28,018 nt of DNA from a virus. The notes beneath the pieces were generated by a model that did no database searches, was not told where the DNA came from, and was given only the letters and a program-made list of their open reading frames with translations. Location of the stretch: positions 1-28,018 of the IMG/VR virus record IMGVR_UViG_3300025646_000250, one strand, 5' to 3'. The translations under genes were made by a program, and so were the position numbers. Positions 21,073-28,018 of this stretch are shown here, in pieces. Within the stretch, counting starts at the first letter, position 1. Every line of letters starts with the position of its first letter.

Positions 21073-21111
21073 ATATTAAGGGCAACCCTTTCGAGCTGCC
21101 CTGGTTAATAT
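21073..21111 (-). promoter_or_regulatory. Long RNA hairpin between SSB-like and ParB-like genes
   Basis: On the minus strand ATATTA, a three-base bulge, AGGGCAGCTC, the tetraloop GAAA, GGGTTGCCCT and TAATAT form a stem of 16 pairs (two wobble pairs), with a GNRA loop. It fills the whole gap between the genes, ending nine bases before the ParB-like ATG. No T-run follows, so it is not a standard terminator; it may stabilise message or regulate translation. Confidence 0.6.
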
Positions 21112-21114
21112 AAA

Positions 21115-21387
21115 TTAAAAAGGTAAATCATCATCCTGAGCTACAGGATTAACTTGTTTTACTGTTTGTGTATTGTTAGTTTCTGGTTCCCACTGATTTA
21201 ATTCTACATAATGTTTACCAGTTTTACCAATCAAAATATCAAGATTTACCCAGCCATTTTTTGCATATTTCTTAATAAATGCAATAGCTTCATCTTCTTT
21301 AACATTAAGATTGCCTACAACAAAATCTGGAGCGCCTGCTCTACGTTTAAAGCTGAATCCATCAGCAAATACTTTTGTTTGACTCAT
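21115..21387 (-). CDS. SSB-like protein with acidic tail
   Basis: A 90-residue protein starting MSQTKVFADGFSFKRRAGAP. Residues 1-68 look like a small beta barrel (FVVGNLNVKEDEAIAFIKKY, WVNLDILIGKTGKHYVELNQ), then a disordered Asn/Gln/Pro linker leads to a terminal DDDLPF. That tip matches the conserved DDDIPF tail through which bacterial SSB recruits replication and repair partners. The core is shorter than a standard SSB OB-fold and lacks the usual SSB motifs, so this is a divergent phage SSB type. Its place between annealase and exonuclease genes fits. Confidence 0.7.
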   Translation of the reverse strand: MSQTKVFADGFSFKRRAGAPDFVVGNLNVKEDEAIAFIKKYAKNGWVNLDILIGKTGKHYVELNQWEPETNNTQTVKQVNPVAQDDDLPF

Positions 21388-21391
21388 AATT

Positions 21392-21913
21392 TTAATTTTT
21401 AAATTTATTTGTTATTATACTTTTGTACTCTTCACTTACTTCATACGAGGTGAGTACAGTTCTCGCATTTTCTATAGTTCCTTTTAATACAGCTTGTAGC
21501 TCTGATTCACTAAGTATTGGTTTTTGTGGTAAATCTTCTCCAGCGTATATATAATGACCTAAGCCATGCATTGCAAGATTCTTTGTCAAACAGCGCATTA
21601 GCGTTGTATTAATATCAAATACATTTGGTTTAATAAGAGGTTTGTTTCTATGGTCCAATATAGGTAGCCACATAGGATGCGATAAACCTTCAATAGTAAC
21701 TTCTGTATAACAAAATCCGCCAACTCCATCAATTATTGATGCTGGTAAATTAGTTTGTTGATCACGATAATAGCTATAACTAGCTGTTGGATAGCGTTTA
21801 GCTACCTCACCCCAAGCCCATGCCCAGGGTAAATAAGACAATGTGCCTTTTTTTTCTACTTTACTGCTTACATCTACAGCAGAAAGCGTTTCGAATACTG
21901 ATTTTTTATTCAT
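21392..21913 (-). CDS. Single-strand annealing protein (DUF1071, Rad52-like)
   Basis: A 173-residue protein with the DUF1071 signature near its start: TLSYLPWAWAWGEVAKRYPTAS (residues about 24-45), followed by VGGFCYTEVTIEGLSHPMWL, PILDHRN and DINTTLMRCLTKNLAMHGLG. Members of this group are phage single-strand annealing recombinases related to Rad52. It would anneal strands made by the RecE-like exonuclease encoded downstream, giving a Red-like recombination system. It overlaps the HTH gene by four bases and is separated by four bases from the SSB-like gene. Confidence 0.85.
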   Translation of the reverse strand: MNKKSVFETLSAVDVSSKVEKKGTLSYLPWAWAWGEVAKRYPTASYSYYRDQQTNLPASIIDGVGGFCYTEVTIEGLSHPMWLPILDHRNKPLIKPNVFDINTTLMRCLTKNLAMHGLGHYIYAGEDLPQKPILSESELQAVLKGTIENARTVLTSYEVSEEYKSIITNKFKN

Positions 21914-22101
21914 AATTTTAATTTTGATAGTTTGAAATTTAATTCTTTTAATTTTTGAATATCAGTGACTGTAAAACGACCTGGATATTGTAGTTTACGT
22001 TTTAACGTATCATAAGAATAGCCAAGTTTATTAGCTACATCTAATCTCCTTAATCCTAGGCGCTTTAAATCATTGATAAATTCGAGTTCAAATTGATTCA
22101 T
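21910..22101 (-). CDS. Small helix-turn-helix protein
   Basis: A 63-residue protein starting MNQFELEFINDLKRLGLRRL. A helix-turn-helix is seen at about residues 18-40 (LRRLDVANKLGYSYDTLKRK), then a short strand and helix (RFTVTDIQKLKELNFKL). Size and shape resemble Cro-like or phage early regulators. The ATG lies only four bases after the T-tract of the terminator-like hairpin at 22105-22133, so its expression and that of all genes downstream may depend on readthrough. It overlaps the annealase gene by four bases. Confidence 0.75.
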   Translation of the reverse strand: MNQFELEFINDLKRLGLRRLDVANKLGYSYDTLKRKLQYPGRFTVTDIQKLKELNFKLSKLKL

Positions 22102-22104
22102 ATT

Positions 22105-22133
22105 TAAAAAATAAAGGGAGGGTTCCCCCTCCC
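22105..22133 (-). terminator. Terminator/attenuator in the early operon
   Basis: On the minus strand GGGAGGG (22133-22127), loop GGAA and CCCTCCC (22122-22116) form a GC-rich seven-pair stem, followed by TTTATTTTTT. It lies eight bases after the stop of the leader gene and directly before the HTH ATG, with no full promoter in between, which suggests an attenuator that lets part of transcription continue. Confidence 0.85.
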
Positions 22134-22140
22134 AGGTTTA

Positions 22141-22278
22141 TTATTGATTATTACTTACAGAAGTAATTCTGTAAATCTCATTCTCAAGTGCATTGATTAA
22201 ATCTAAGTCAACTGCATATTCAGCATTTCCCCATAATTCATCTATTTGAGATTGTAATTTTTTAATTTGATTTTTCAT
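22141..22278 (-). CDS. Early leader gene, 45-residue protein
   Basis: The frame from ATG 22278 to TAA 22141 encodes a product beginning MKNQIKKLQSQIDELWGNAE and ending ALENEIYRITSVSNNQ. It looks entirely helical, with a heptad-like leucine/isoleucine pattern that could form a coiled coil. It is the first gene after the early promoter and is followed by a strong hairpin terminator, so it would be made in excess over the genes beyond it. No family is recognised. A very early host-directed or antitermination role is possible but unsupported by motifs. Confidence 0.7.
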   Translation of the reverse strand: MKNQIKKLQSQIDELWGNAEYAVDLDLINALENEIYRITSVSNNQ

Positions 22279-22306
22279 AATTTCTATTTGTTATTGTTTG
22301 ACTCTG

Positions 22307-22342
22307 CTAAATTACAAGTTTTTGCGGAAACTCCAAATTTTT
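22307..22342 (-). promoter_or_regulatory. Early promoter with shared upstream element
   Basis: Minus strand: TTG (22336-22334), 19 bases, TAATTTAG (22314-22307), one base from TAnnTTTG. The -33 lies in AAAAATTTGGAGTTTCCG (22342-22325), which matches 17 of 18 bases of the element at 7628-7611. Both promoters also share TTGTAATTT at the -7. The start codon of the leader gene lies 28 bases beyond the box. Confidence 0.75.
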
Positions 22343-22356
22343 TTGTAATTATTTTT

Positions 22357-22396
22357 TAAAAAAATCCCCAATTAAGTTTAAAACTATCATGGGGAT
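22357..22396 (-). terminator. Intrinsic terminator after the tail genes
   Basis: Minus strand: ATCCCCA (22396-22390), a 19-base loop that can itself pair (AGTTT with AAACT), TGGGGAT (22370-22364), then seven T. It lies 25 bases after the stop of the 425-residue tail gene and separates the late tail operon from the early promoter. Confidence 0.75.
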
Positions 22397-22421
22397 CAGC
22401 AAACAAAGGGAATTGTTTATT

Positions 22422-23699
22422 CTATTTTGCTACTACTTTATAGGTTGTTAATACATCATCATCTTGATTTGGTATGTGCATACGAATATCATATTGTGAT
22501 GCTTTAACATCAAATTTCATCGCATCAATGTAACAACTTACTGGTTCTTGTAGCGTATCAATACCAAAGTCAATCCAAATTTTATTATGAAGTCCTAAAT
22601 TAATATCACCACGATTTCTAAAAATACCTTCATATTTTGTCATATAATTTCTACTGTCATTAATTATTTCTTGAGTAATTATTTGCTCAATAGTTTTTAC
22701 AACAGAATCTCTTGGGCGTTCAAAATTTCCAGGTATTTTTCCAATATAAAATTCAGTTGATTTAGCTTGATTTGATAAAAAGTTATTATTTGATTCATAG
22801 ATCCCAGTAAATGTTCCAGCAAAACTTAATTGTTTTCTTTGTGCTACAATCTTTTTAAATGTAGCATCTACTGATTGTCCTATACCTAAATTATCTAAAT
22901 AAAGAGCAGTATATCCTCCAGCTTCACTATGCCCATCTTTACTTGGATAAAATATAATAACTCCTACATAAACTTGAGATACAGTTGAAGCACTTGGCTC
23001 ATAAGGTTTTATATCTAATTCGTGTGTTGCCCAGTTATTTGTTATTGCAGTAGATACTCTTGCTCCAGATCCGCCTATCAAAGCAGATGTATCAACCCAT
23101 TCTTCATTTTCAAAATGATAATATTTGGTTCCAGCAGCAAGAATATCTGCATTATAAGTTTCTTGAACAAAAAATCTAACATTAAAATTATAATTATTTC
23201 CTTCTGTACCATCTACATAATATCCAAAATGAAATTTATAAGGTACATTTGGTTTTAATAGACAATATTGATGATCATTTCTAATCATTTTATTATCCGA
23301 TAATTGATATGTTTCATCTACTGGAAAAGTACTTTTAAAGTATTTATTACCACTTACAGATTTAACATCCTGATCATCGTGTGAAATAATTTCATTATCG
23401 CCTAATCCTAAACTCTCTGTACTTCCTAAAATCCAATGGCGATTATCATATAAAAATTGAGCATTTTCATTTTTGAAATATACATAAGTCAAATCAGTAG
23501 AAAAATTAACTTCTTTTAGTGGCTTTTCATATAATTTTTGTAAACTACGATTTAATGGTACTACATCCTCTGGACAATTAATTAAAACATTAGCATCAAT
23601 AGTTTCTTGATATGTACCATCATAAGTAAAACGCTTATAACTAATTTGCTCTGTGCCTTGTCGTAAATAATCGGTTTGATATGTTCTTATTTGTCCCAT
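22422..23699 (-). CDS. Tail tip protein with carbohydrate-binding-like region
   Basis: A 425-residue protein without a known family signature. The region of about 150-275 is strand-rich (VPYKFHFGYYVDGTEGNNYN, VSQVYVGVIIFYPS) and closes with GYTALYLDNLGIG. The order 'strands ... Y.DN..I' resembles jelly-roll carbohydrate-binding modules. The C-terminal part (FTGIYESNNNF, FERPRDSVVKTIEQIITQE, PVSCYIDAMKFDVKASQYDI) seems to be a tail scaffold domain. It follows the 706-residue tail gene with a one-base overlap and ends the tail operon, where siphoviruses encode distal tail and receptor-binding parts. I infer a baseplate role; the glycan-binding idea rests on fold-like pattern only. Confidence 0.6.
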   Translation of the reverse strand: MGQIRTYQTDYLRQGTEQISYKRFTYDGTYQETIDANVLINCPEDVVPLNRSLQKLYEKPLKEVNFSTDLTYVYFKNENAQFLYDNRHWILGSTESLGLGDNEIISHDDQDVKSVSGNKYFKSTFPVDETYQLSDNKMIRNDHQYCLLKPNVPYKFHFGYYVDGTEGNNYNFNVRFFVQETYNADILAAGTKYYHFENEEWVDTSALIGGSGARVSTAITNNWATHELDIKPYEPSASTVSQVYVGVIIFYPSKDGHSEAGGYTALYLDNLGIGQSVDATFKKIVAQRKQLSFAGTFTGIYESNNNFLSNQAKSTEFYIGKIPGNFERPRDSVVKTIEQIITQEIINDSRNYMTKYEGIFRNRGDINLGLHNKIWIDFGIDTLQEPVSCYIDAMKFDVKASQYDIRMHIPNQDDDVLTTYKVVAK

Positions 23700-25819
23700 T
23701 ATGCTATACCATCTTGATTAAGTAATACCGAAGTTAATAAGTTATTTGTTGTTGCTTCATAAAAATTAACTTGTGCTTTTCTATTTCTTGTTCCTGTATT
23801 TGCATCAAAATATATTCTAATAAAACTTGTTGAAGCTGTACCTTCAGTCGTATTAAATCTAACCCAAGTTCTTGCAGTAGTTACATAAAAATTACCATTT
23901 GCTGTTGTATATAAATCAAAATAGCCATTATCACTACTGATATCTATTGTGCCTGTTGGTGATACAGAAATAGTTGTAGCATTATTTGCTGAAATAGCTG
24001 TACCACTAACTGTTATTGTTGCACTTTTATCATTCACTCCAATAGTTCCAGATATTGTAATTCTTAAAGTTGTATCTGATATTTTACTAACTGTTAATGA
24101 ATCATAAATAACACTTGAAGATATAACTGTAATATTACCAACTCCATTCCATTGATACCCACTATTTGCATTTACATCTATTGTTTTTGTATATGATTTT
24201 CCACTACCTCCTGTTGCTGTTACAGTACTTTCTACAACTGTTCCATTTGTTACACTATCTGAAGTAGTGAACGTATGTGTAAATTGTTGAACATCAGCAG
24301 CGCCTTTAACATAAATACTCCCTATATGTCCTCCATCTGGTAGCGTTCCAGTAACTGTTATTCTTATATAATCACCTTGAAGTGACTTAATTATTGAACC
24401 ATAAGTTGTAGTTAATTCAGTAATTTGTGAAGCACTTGTAAATTCTCCAGTTAATGATGTTACAATAAAAGACAATGAAAAACTATCACCTACTTCTTGA
24501 GGTGTGTAATTTCTCTCAACTCTTGTTTGAGAAATATATCCATTTGTAACAGAATCTGTAATATTTAAACGTAATACATAATTTGTTGGTATTTCTTCTG
24601 GTTCAGGTGGATCTACAGTTCTTTCTATTACATTTAAAGTAAAAGTATCTGAATCACTATCGCCATCAGCATCATAAACAATAACAGTATAAACAACTCC
24701 ATCATCTTGTAGTGCTACTTCGCCTAATGCCAAAGTTCCAAAATTTGCATCATTTTCTACATTTTGCGTTAAAACTGTTATTCCATCTTCTTGCCAAACT
24801 AAAGTAACAGCTTGAGATCCTCCAAGTTGTGCAATTAAAGAATAAATATTTCTTTCAACCATTTCAGACGCACCTTGAATAGCAACAGTTGGCGTTGTAT
24901 AAACTTGCTCTCCTGGAGGATTAACACTTACTTCAGTTGGTTCTGTACTTGTATCACCTCCACTTGCTACCTCTTCAAGTTCATTAATTTCATCATCAGA
25001 AGTAATACGATTGTCAATCAAAGAAGAATTATTTATTATATACCATTTTGCAAACGATTGAAATATTCTACTATTTGTAATTCTTAAAATTTGTTCTAAA
25101 GATTCTTTAGCATTTTTAAAAGTTAAATTATCATTAGAAAAAGCATATTTATCTACAACTATATCATGAAAAATAGTATCATTGGCGGCTCCATTTTCTA
25201 TTCTAATGTCATTTGCTATATAAATATCAAATTCGTGACCAGTTAATTTTAGAATTTCTTTTAAATAATAAAATAAATTTTCAGTTGTATCTGTATCTCC
25301 AATAGAATATGGAACATCAAAAGAATCTAAAGTACCTAATCCATCAATCGCTTCTAATGTAATTGGATATGGAGTTGTTATAACTGCCTCTTGATAACGA
25401 TCCGTTACTATAAAACCCTCCCAAATAGGATTATAAAATACAGCTGAACCAATTTTACCATCCCAATTTTGATCAATTAAATTCCAAGGCAAATCTTCAT
25501 CATCATAATCTTTTCCAAAAGATGTATATTCTAAAATCTTGACTTTATATTCTCGTTCATCAGCTTTATAGAAATCATCATAAATTGTTGTATCTGTAAC
25601 AAAAAAATTAAGAGTACATCTTGAACCTATAATGGGTGAATAAATATTATCTTCAGCATCCCATTGAATTAAACAAGGTTGATCCGTTCCTATAATTTGT
25701 GTCGGTTGTGTTCCTAATCCAAATGGATCAATAACAAAATCCTTTTGATATATTTCTATTTTAAAGGGTTTCTTTTCTATATCAGAAAAAAACAATTCGT
25801 ATTTTAATCCGTATGCCAT
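23699..25819 (-). CDS. Large tail tip protein with Ig-like and BACON-like domains
   Basis: A 706-residue protein. Residues 1 to about 290 are a baseplate-hub-like domain (MAYGLKYELFFSDIEKKPFK, EYKVKILEY, WEGFIVTDRYQEAVITTPYP, LEAIDGLGTL). A Pro/Thr linker near 295-315 leads to a PKD/Ig-like unit (about 315-400, ending YTVIVYDADGDSDSDTFTLN). Two related beta repeats follow, each opening with SDSVTNG-type sequence (about 420-520 and 525-612). The last 92 residues match the BACON pattern: ISVSPTGTIDISSDNGYFDL, TARTWVRF, IRIYFDANTGTRNRKAQVNF and a final LLNQDG. BACON domains are typical of Bacteroidetes and their phages and are thought to bind glycans or mucin. It shares TAATG with the tape measure stop. 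Confidence 0.75.
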   Translation of the reverse strand: MAYGLKYELFFSDIEKKPFKIEIYQKDFVIDPFGLGTQPTQIIGTDQPCLIQWDAEDNIYSPIIGSRCTLNFFVTDTTIYDDFYKADEREYKVKILEYTSFGKDYDDEDLPWNLIDQNWDGKIGSAVFYNPIWEGFIVTDRYQEAVITTPYPITLEAIDGLGTLDSFDVPYSIGDTDTTENLFYYLKEILKLTGHEFDIYIANDIRIENGAANDTIFHDIVVDKYAFSNDNLTFKNAKESLEQILRITNSRIFQSFAKWYIINNSSLIDNRITSDDEINELEEVASGGDTSTEPTEVSVNPPGEQVYTTPTVAIQGASEMVERNIYSLIAQLGGSQAVTLVWQEDGITVLTQNVENDANFGTLALGEVALQDDGVVYTVIVYDADGDSDSDTFTLNVIERTVDPPEPEEIPTNYVLRLNITDSVTNGYISQTRVERNYTPQEVGDSFSLSFIVTSLTGEFTSASQITELTTTYGSIIKSLQGDYIRITVTGTLPDGGHIGSIYVKGAADVQQFTHTFTTSDSVTNGTVVESTVTATGGSGKSYTKTIDVNANSGYQWNGVGNITVISSSVIYDSLTVSKISDTTLRITISGTIGVNDKSATITVSGTAISANNATTISVSPTGTIDISSDNGYFDLYTTANGNFYVTTARTWVRFNTTEGTASTSFIRIYFDANTGTRNRKAQVNFYEATTNNLLTSVLLNQDGIA

Positions 25820-27888
25820 TAGATAATTCTGCTTCGGTTTCTTTCAGCACGCTGTAAAGCGACTACTAAATCTTGACCTTGTATCCTAAATTCTCCACCT
25901 ACTGTTACATTTTGAGATCCTCCTCCCATCATTGCATTTAATTTATCTAAAGGAGCAATAACTTCTGGATTTGATTTTGCTCCAGCATATTCACCCATTA
26001 AACCTAAAGTTGGCCCAGATACAATACCTCCATTTGCAAATTCTGGGATTCCAGCTAAACCTGAAAATAATGTTTTAAAACCAGCAACGCCTCCAGCAGC
26101 AGCACCACCAGCTCCAATTCCTGGTAATAACGCATTTAATATTAAAGCAGCAGCAGCAGCAGCGGCAAGTTTTATTATTAATTTTTTCAATCCATCAATT
26201 AATGTTTTAAAGAAATCTTGTCCTTCAGCTAAAGCCATAAATGAATCCATTAAAATTCCTCCTATAGTTCCTGCCCAATAATTAGTTAATTCAGTAGCTT
26301 TAGCAGTTTTTTCATTATAATTTTCTATAAATGCATCAAAAGATTCTGCGACATCATCAAAAGTAGAACTCAAAACAAGAACACTATTAGGATCAAAAAT
26401 TTCAGAAATAGGATCTTGAAATGCTTCATTTACAGACATTGATAATCCACCAATTTCTGCTCCTATAGTTTCATTCCATTCTTTATTAAATGCTTTTGCT
26501 TCTTCATCTAAAGCCCATTTAATTTGTAATTTTTCAAGTTCTTCTTTTCTTAATTGTTCTAATGATTTTTTAACTCCACCAGTAGTTTTGCTAATATTAC
26601 TTAAACTATTTTCAAGACCTTTAATTGCTGTATCATAATTAGAAATAGTTTTTTCGTGTTTTTCTATTTCTGAATTAAGTGCTTTTACTTCATCATTTTC
26701 AATACCAAATAATTCAGCAATAGCGCCTTGTTTTAAATCACGATTTGCTTTGGCTATTTCTAATTTTTTTTCAATAAGTTTTTTTTCTGCTTGACGTAAT
26801 TTTAAAATTGATTCAACAGTTCCATCTTGTTCATCTTTAACTGTACCTAATATATTTTGTAAAGAAGTTAATTCAGTATTTAAATCATTTACAGTACTTT
26901 TTAATGCTTGATATTTAATTGTTGCACCTAATGCAGCTACTAATGCGCCAATAGCTAAAACAGTACCTCCAGATACTAATGTTAATCCAGCAAATGCAGT
27001 AACTAAAGCTGGAATTACAGTTCCTGCTAAATATAAAAGTGGTCCTGCAATAGCAGCTAAACCTGCAAATGCCAAAACAACTTTTTTAGTTGTAGGATCT
27101 AAATTTCCAAAACTTTTAATTATATCATTAGCATATTTTACTAAATCTGTAAATAATGGTAAAATAACTTGCCCAAATGATGCTCCTAATTGTTTTAATG
27201 ATTCTTGGAATATTCTCATTTGGTTTGCAGCGCCATCAGAAGTTCTGGAAAAATCTCCATGCGCATTAGAAGTTGCTTTCATCACAAATTGATATCTCAA
27301 CACAACTTTTTCAGCTTGTGTCATATCTTTAATTTGTGTTTTAATACCTTGATTTAAAGCAAATTGTTGCAAATTCGCTTCAGTCATTACAACTCCTAAT
27401 CTTTTTAAAGATTCTGTTTCTCCAGTAAACACAGCAGCCAAAGCAGTTGTCGCTTGATCTATATTTATATTTTTAAATGAAGCAAGATCGCCAGCTAAAC
27501 CTACCAACTGAGTTGACATTTTAGCAGCTTGATCGGTTGATAGTCCCATTGAGGTTGCCATATCCCCAAACAAAGCAGCCATATCAAGAGCAGATCCTTC
27601 AGCTATACCAAATGTTTCTAAAGTATTTTTTGCAAAATCTTTAACAGTACCAGAACTTTTTCCAAAAGCAACATCAACTTTATTTAATGATTCATTAAAA
27701 TCAGATGCCATTTTAATAGCAGCTCCGCCAGCAATTCCGAGAGGTAATGAAAGTCCAATAGATAATTTTTTACCAATGCCTGATACTTTGTTACCAAAAG
27801 TTTGTAACCTTCCAGATGCAGTAGTTAATGCCTTATTTAACTGACTTGCATCGCCTATTATATTAATTTTGAGTTTCTCTTCTTGCAT
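25819..27888 (-). CDS. Tail tape measure protein
   Basis: A 689-residue protein with the TP901-type tape measure core: residues 20-70 (LTTASGRLQTFGNKVSGIGK, LPLGIAGGAAIKMASDFNES), LETFGIAEGSALDMAALFGD, LVGLAGDLASFKNINIDQAT, FTGETESLKRLGVVMTEANL. Membrane-like hydrophobic segments lie at about 270-330 and 560-590, and a charged coiled coil lies between (about 330-460). The C-terminus FANGGIVSGPTLGLMGEYAG, then NPEVIAPLDKL, is typical. The tape measure sets tail length; at about 1.5 angstrom per residue 689 residues suggest a tail near 100 nm. It starts four bases after a TATTTTTG box. Confidence 0.9.
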   Translation of the reverse strand: MQEEKLKINIIGDASQLNKALTTASGRLQTFGNKVSGIGKKLSIGLSLPLGIAGGAAIKMASDFNESLNKVDVAFGKSSGTVKDFAKNTLETFGIAEGSALDMAALFGDMATSMGLSTDQAAKMSTQLVGLAGDLASFKNINIDQATTALAAVFTGETESLKRLGVVMTEANLQQFALNQGIKTQIKDMTQAEKVVLRYQFVMKATSNAHGDFSRTSDGAANQMRIFQESLKQLGASFGQVILPLFTDLVKYANDIIKSFGNLDPTTKKVVLAFAGLAAIAGPLLYLAGTVIPALVTAFAGLTLVSGGTVLAIGALVAALGATIKYQALKSTVNDLNTELTSLQNILGTVKDEQDGTVESILKLRQAEKKLIEKKLEIAKANRDLKQGAIAELFGIENDEVKALNSEIEKHEKTISNYDTAIKGLENSLSNISKTTGGVKKSLEQLRKEELEKLQIKWALDEEAKAFNKEWNETIGAEIGGLSMSVNEAFQDPISEIFDPNSVLVLSSTFDDVAESFDAFIENYNEKTAKATELTNYWAGTIGGILMDSFMALAEGQDFFKTLIDGLKKLIIKLAAAAAAALILNALLPGIGAGGAAAGGVAGFKTLFSGLAGIPEFANGGIVSGPTLGLMGEYAGAKSNPEVIAPLDKLNAMMGGGSQNVTVGGEFRIQGQDLVVALQRAERNRSRII

Positions 27889-27892
27889 AGTA

Positions 27893-27900
27893 CAAAAATA
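27893..27900 (-). promoter_or_regulatory. Promoter-like -7 box before the tape measure gene
   Basis: TATTTTTG (27900-27893, minus strand) fits TAnnTTTG. It follows the T-tract of the terminator at 27903-27930 after two bases, and leaves four bases to the ATG, so the message would be leaderless or nearly so. No -33 TTG at 19 bases. Confidence 0.4.
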
Positions 27901-27902
27901 CT

Positions 27903-27930
27903 AAAAAAAAAGGGGTTATATTTTAACCCC
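27903..27930 (-). terminator. Intrinsic terminator before the tape measure gene
   Basis: Minus strand: GGGGTTA (27930-27924), loop AAATA and TAACCCC (27918-27912), a perfect seven-pair stem, then nine T. The hairpin contains the stop codon of the upstream gene, so the gene ends inside its own terminator. Confidence 0.85.
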
Positions 27931-28018
27931 AGCTTGTTTGACTTTTTCTTTAAACCACTCAAATTGTTCTTTTGTACTTTTGGGTTTATCTTTTTTAACA
28001 TAACGATCTTGTGGAAGA
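27916..28018 (-). CDS. Partial CDS, C-terminal end of a tail-region gene
   Basis: The last 33 codons of a gene are visible, ending KEQFEWFKEKVKQAGVKI and TAA (27918-27916). The part seen is highly charged and helical. Directly upstream of a tape measure gene siphoviruses usually encode the tail assembly chaperones, so this may be the end of one, but the visible part has no diagnostic motif. The rest lies outside the window. Confidence 0.6.
   Translation of the reverse strand, partial: LPQDRYVKKDKPKSTKEQFEWFKEKVKQAGVKI

Noticed and set aside
1-28018. Integrase, repressor pair, attachment site, tRNA or CRISPR array
   Set aside because: I looked for tyrosine or serine recombinase motifs, tRNA-like arms and regularly spaced repeats and saw none; lifestyle cannot be decided from the window alone.

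Overview
The window is most of the genome of a tailed double-stranded DNA phage (siphovirus-like, HK97-type head). It is about two-thirds A+T. Every gene I accept is read from the minus strand, so gene order is described from high to low coordinates. The host is probably a member of the Bacteroidetes, likely a flavobacterium or relative: there are no Shine-Dalgarno sequences in front of genes, several promoters fit the Bacteroidetes TTG-N19-TAnnTTTG pattern, and one tail protein ends in a BACON-like domain. I see no integrase, attachment site, tRNA, rRNA, insertion sequence or CRISPR array. Ordinary stop codons, including TAG, are used. Genes run off both ends, so the window is a slice of a larger or circularly permuted molecule.

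Layout, in the direction of transcription. (1) 28018-22357, tail: the end of an upstream gene, a terminator, a promoter-like box, the tape measure protein and two large tail-tip proteins, closed by a terminator. (2) 22342-22105, early control region: a strong host-type promoter, a 45-residue leader gene and an attenuator-like hairpin. (3) 22101-15062, early genes: a small HTH protein, a single-strand annealing protein, an SSB-like protein, a ParB-like protein, a RecE-like exonuclease, a stand-alone DnaA domain IV protein, a VRR-NUC nuclease, a replisome organiser whose gene appears to contain the replication origin, another PD-(D/E)XK nuclease and a primase-helicase. (4) 15059-7723, packaging and head: small and large terminase, a portal with extra C-terminal domains, a MuF head protein fused to an HExxH peptidase, the prohead protease and the major capsid protein. 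(5) 7682-6470, an accessory cassette set between three terminators: a promoter, four tiny genes and a homing-type nuclease. (6) 6445-4605, head-tail connector genes. (7) 4593-1: endolysin, holin, small virion proteins, tail fibre, glycine-rich adhesin and the start of one more gene.

The genes make a coherent programme. The early promoter drives replication and recombination: initiators plus primase-helicase, and an exonuclease, annealase and SSB set. Terminase, portal, protease and capsid build the head, connectors and tail genes finish the virion, and holin with M15 endopeptidase lyse the cell. The most unusual points are the iteron-like origin inside the organiser gene, an 18-base promoter element shared by the early region and the accessory cassette, fused terminator-promoter junctions, and the MuF-metallopeptidase fusion.
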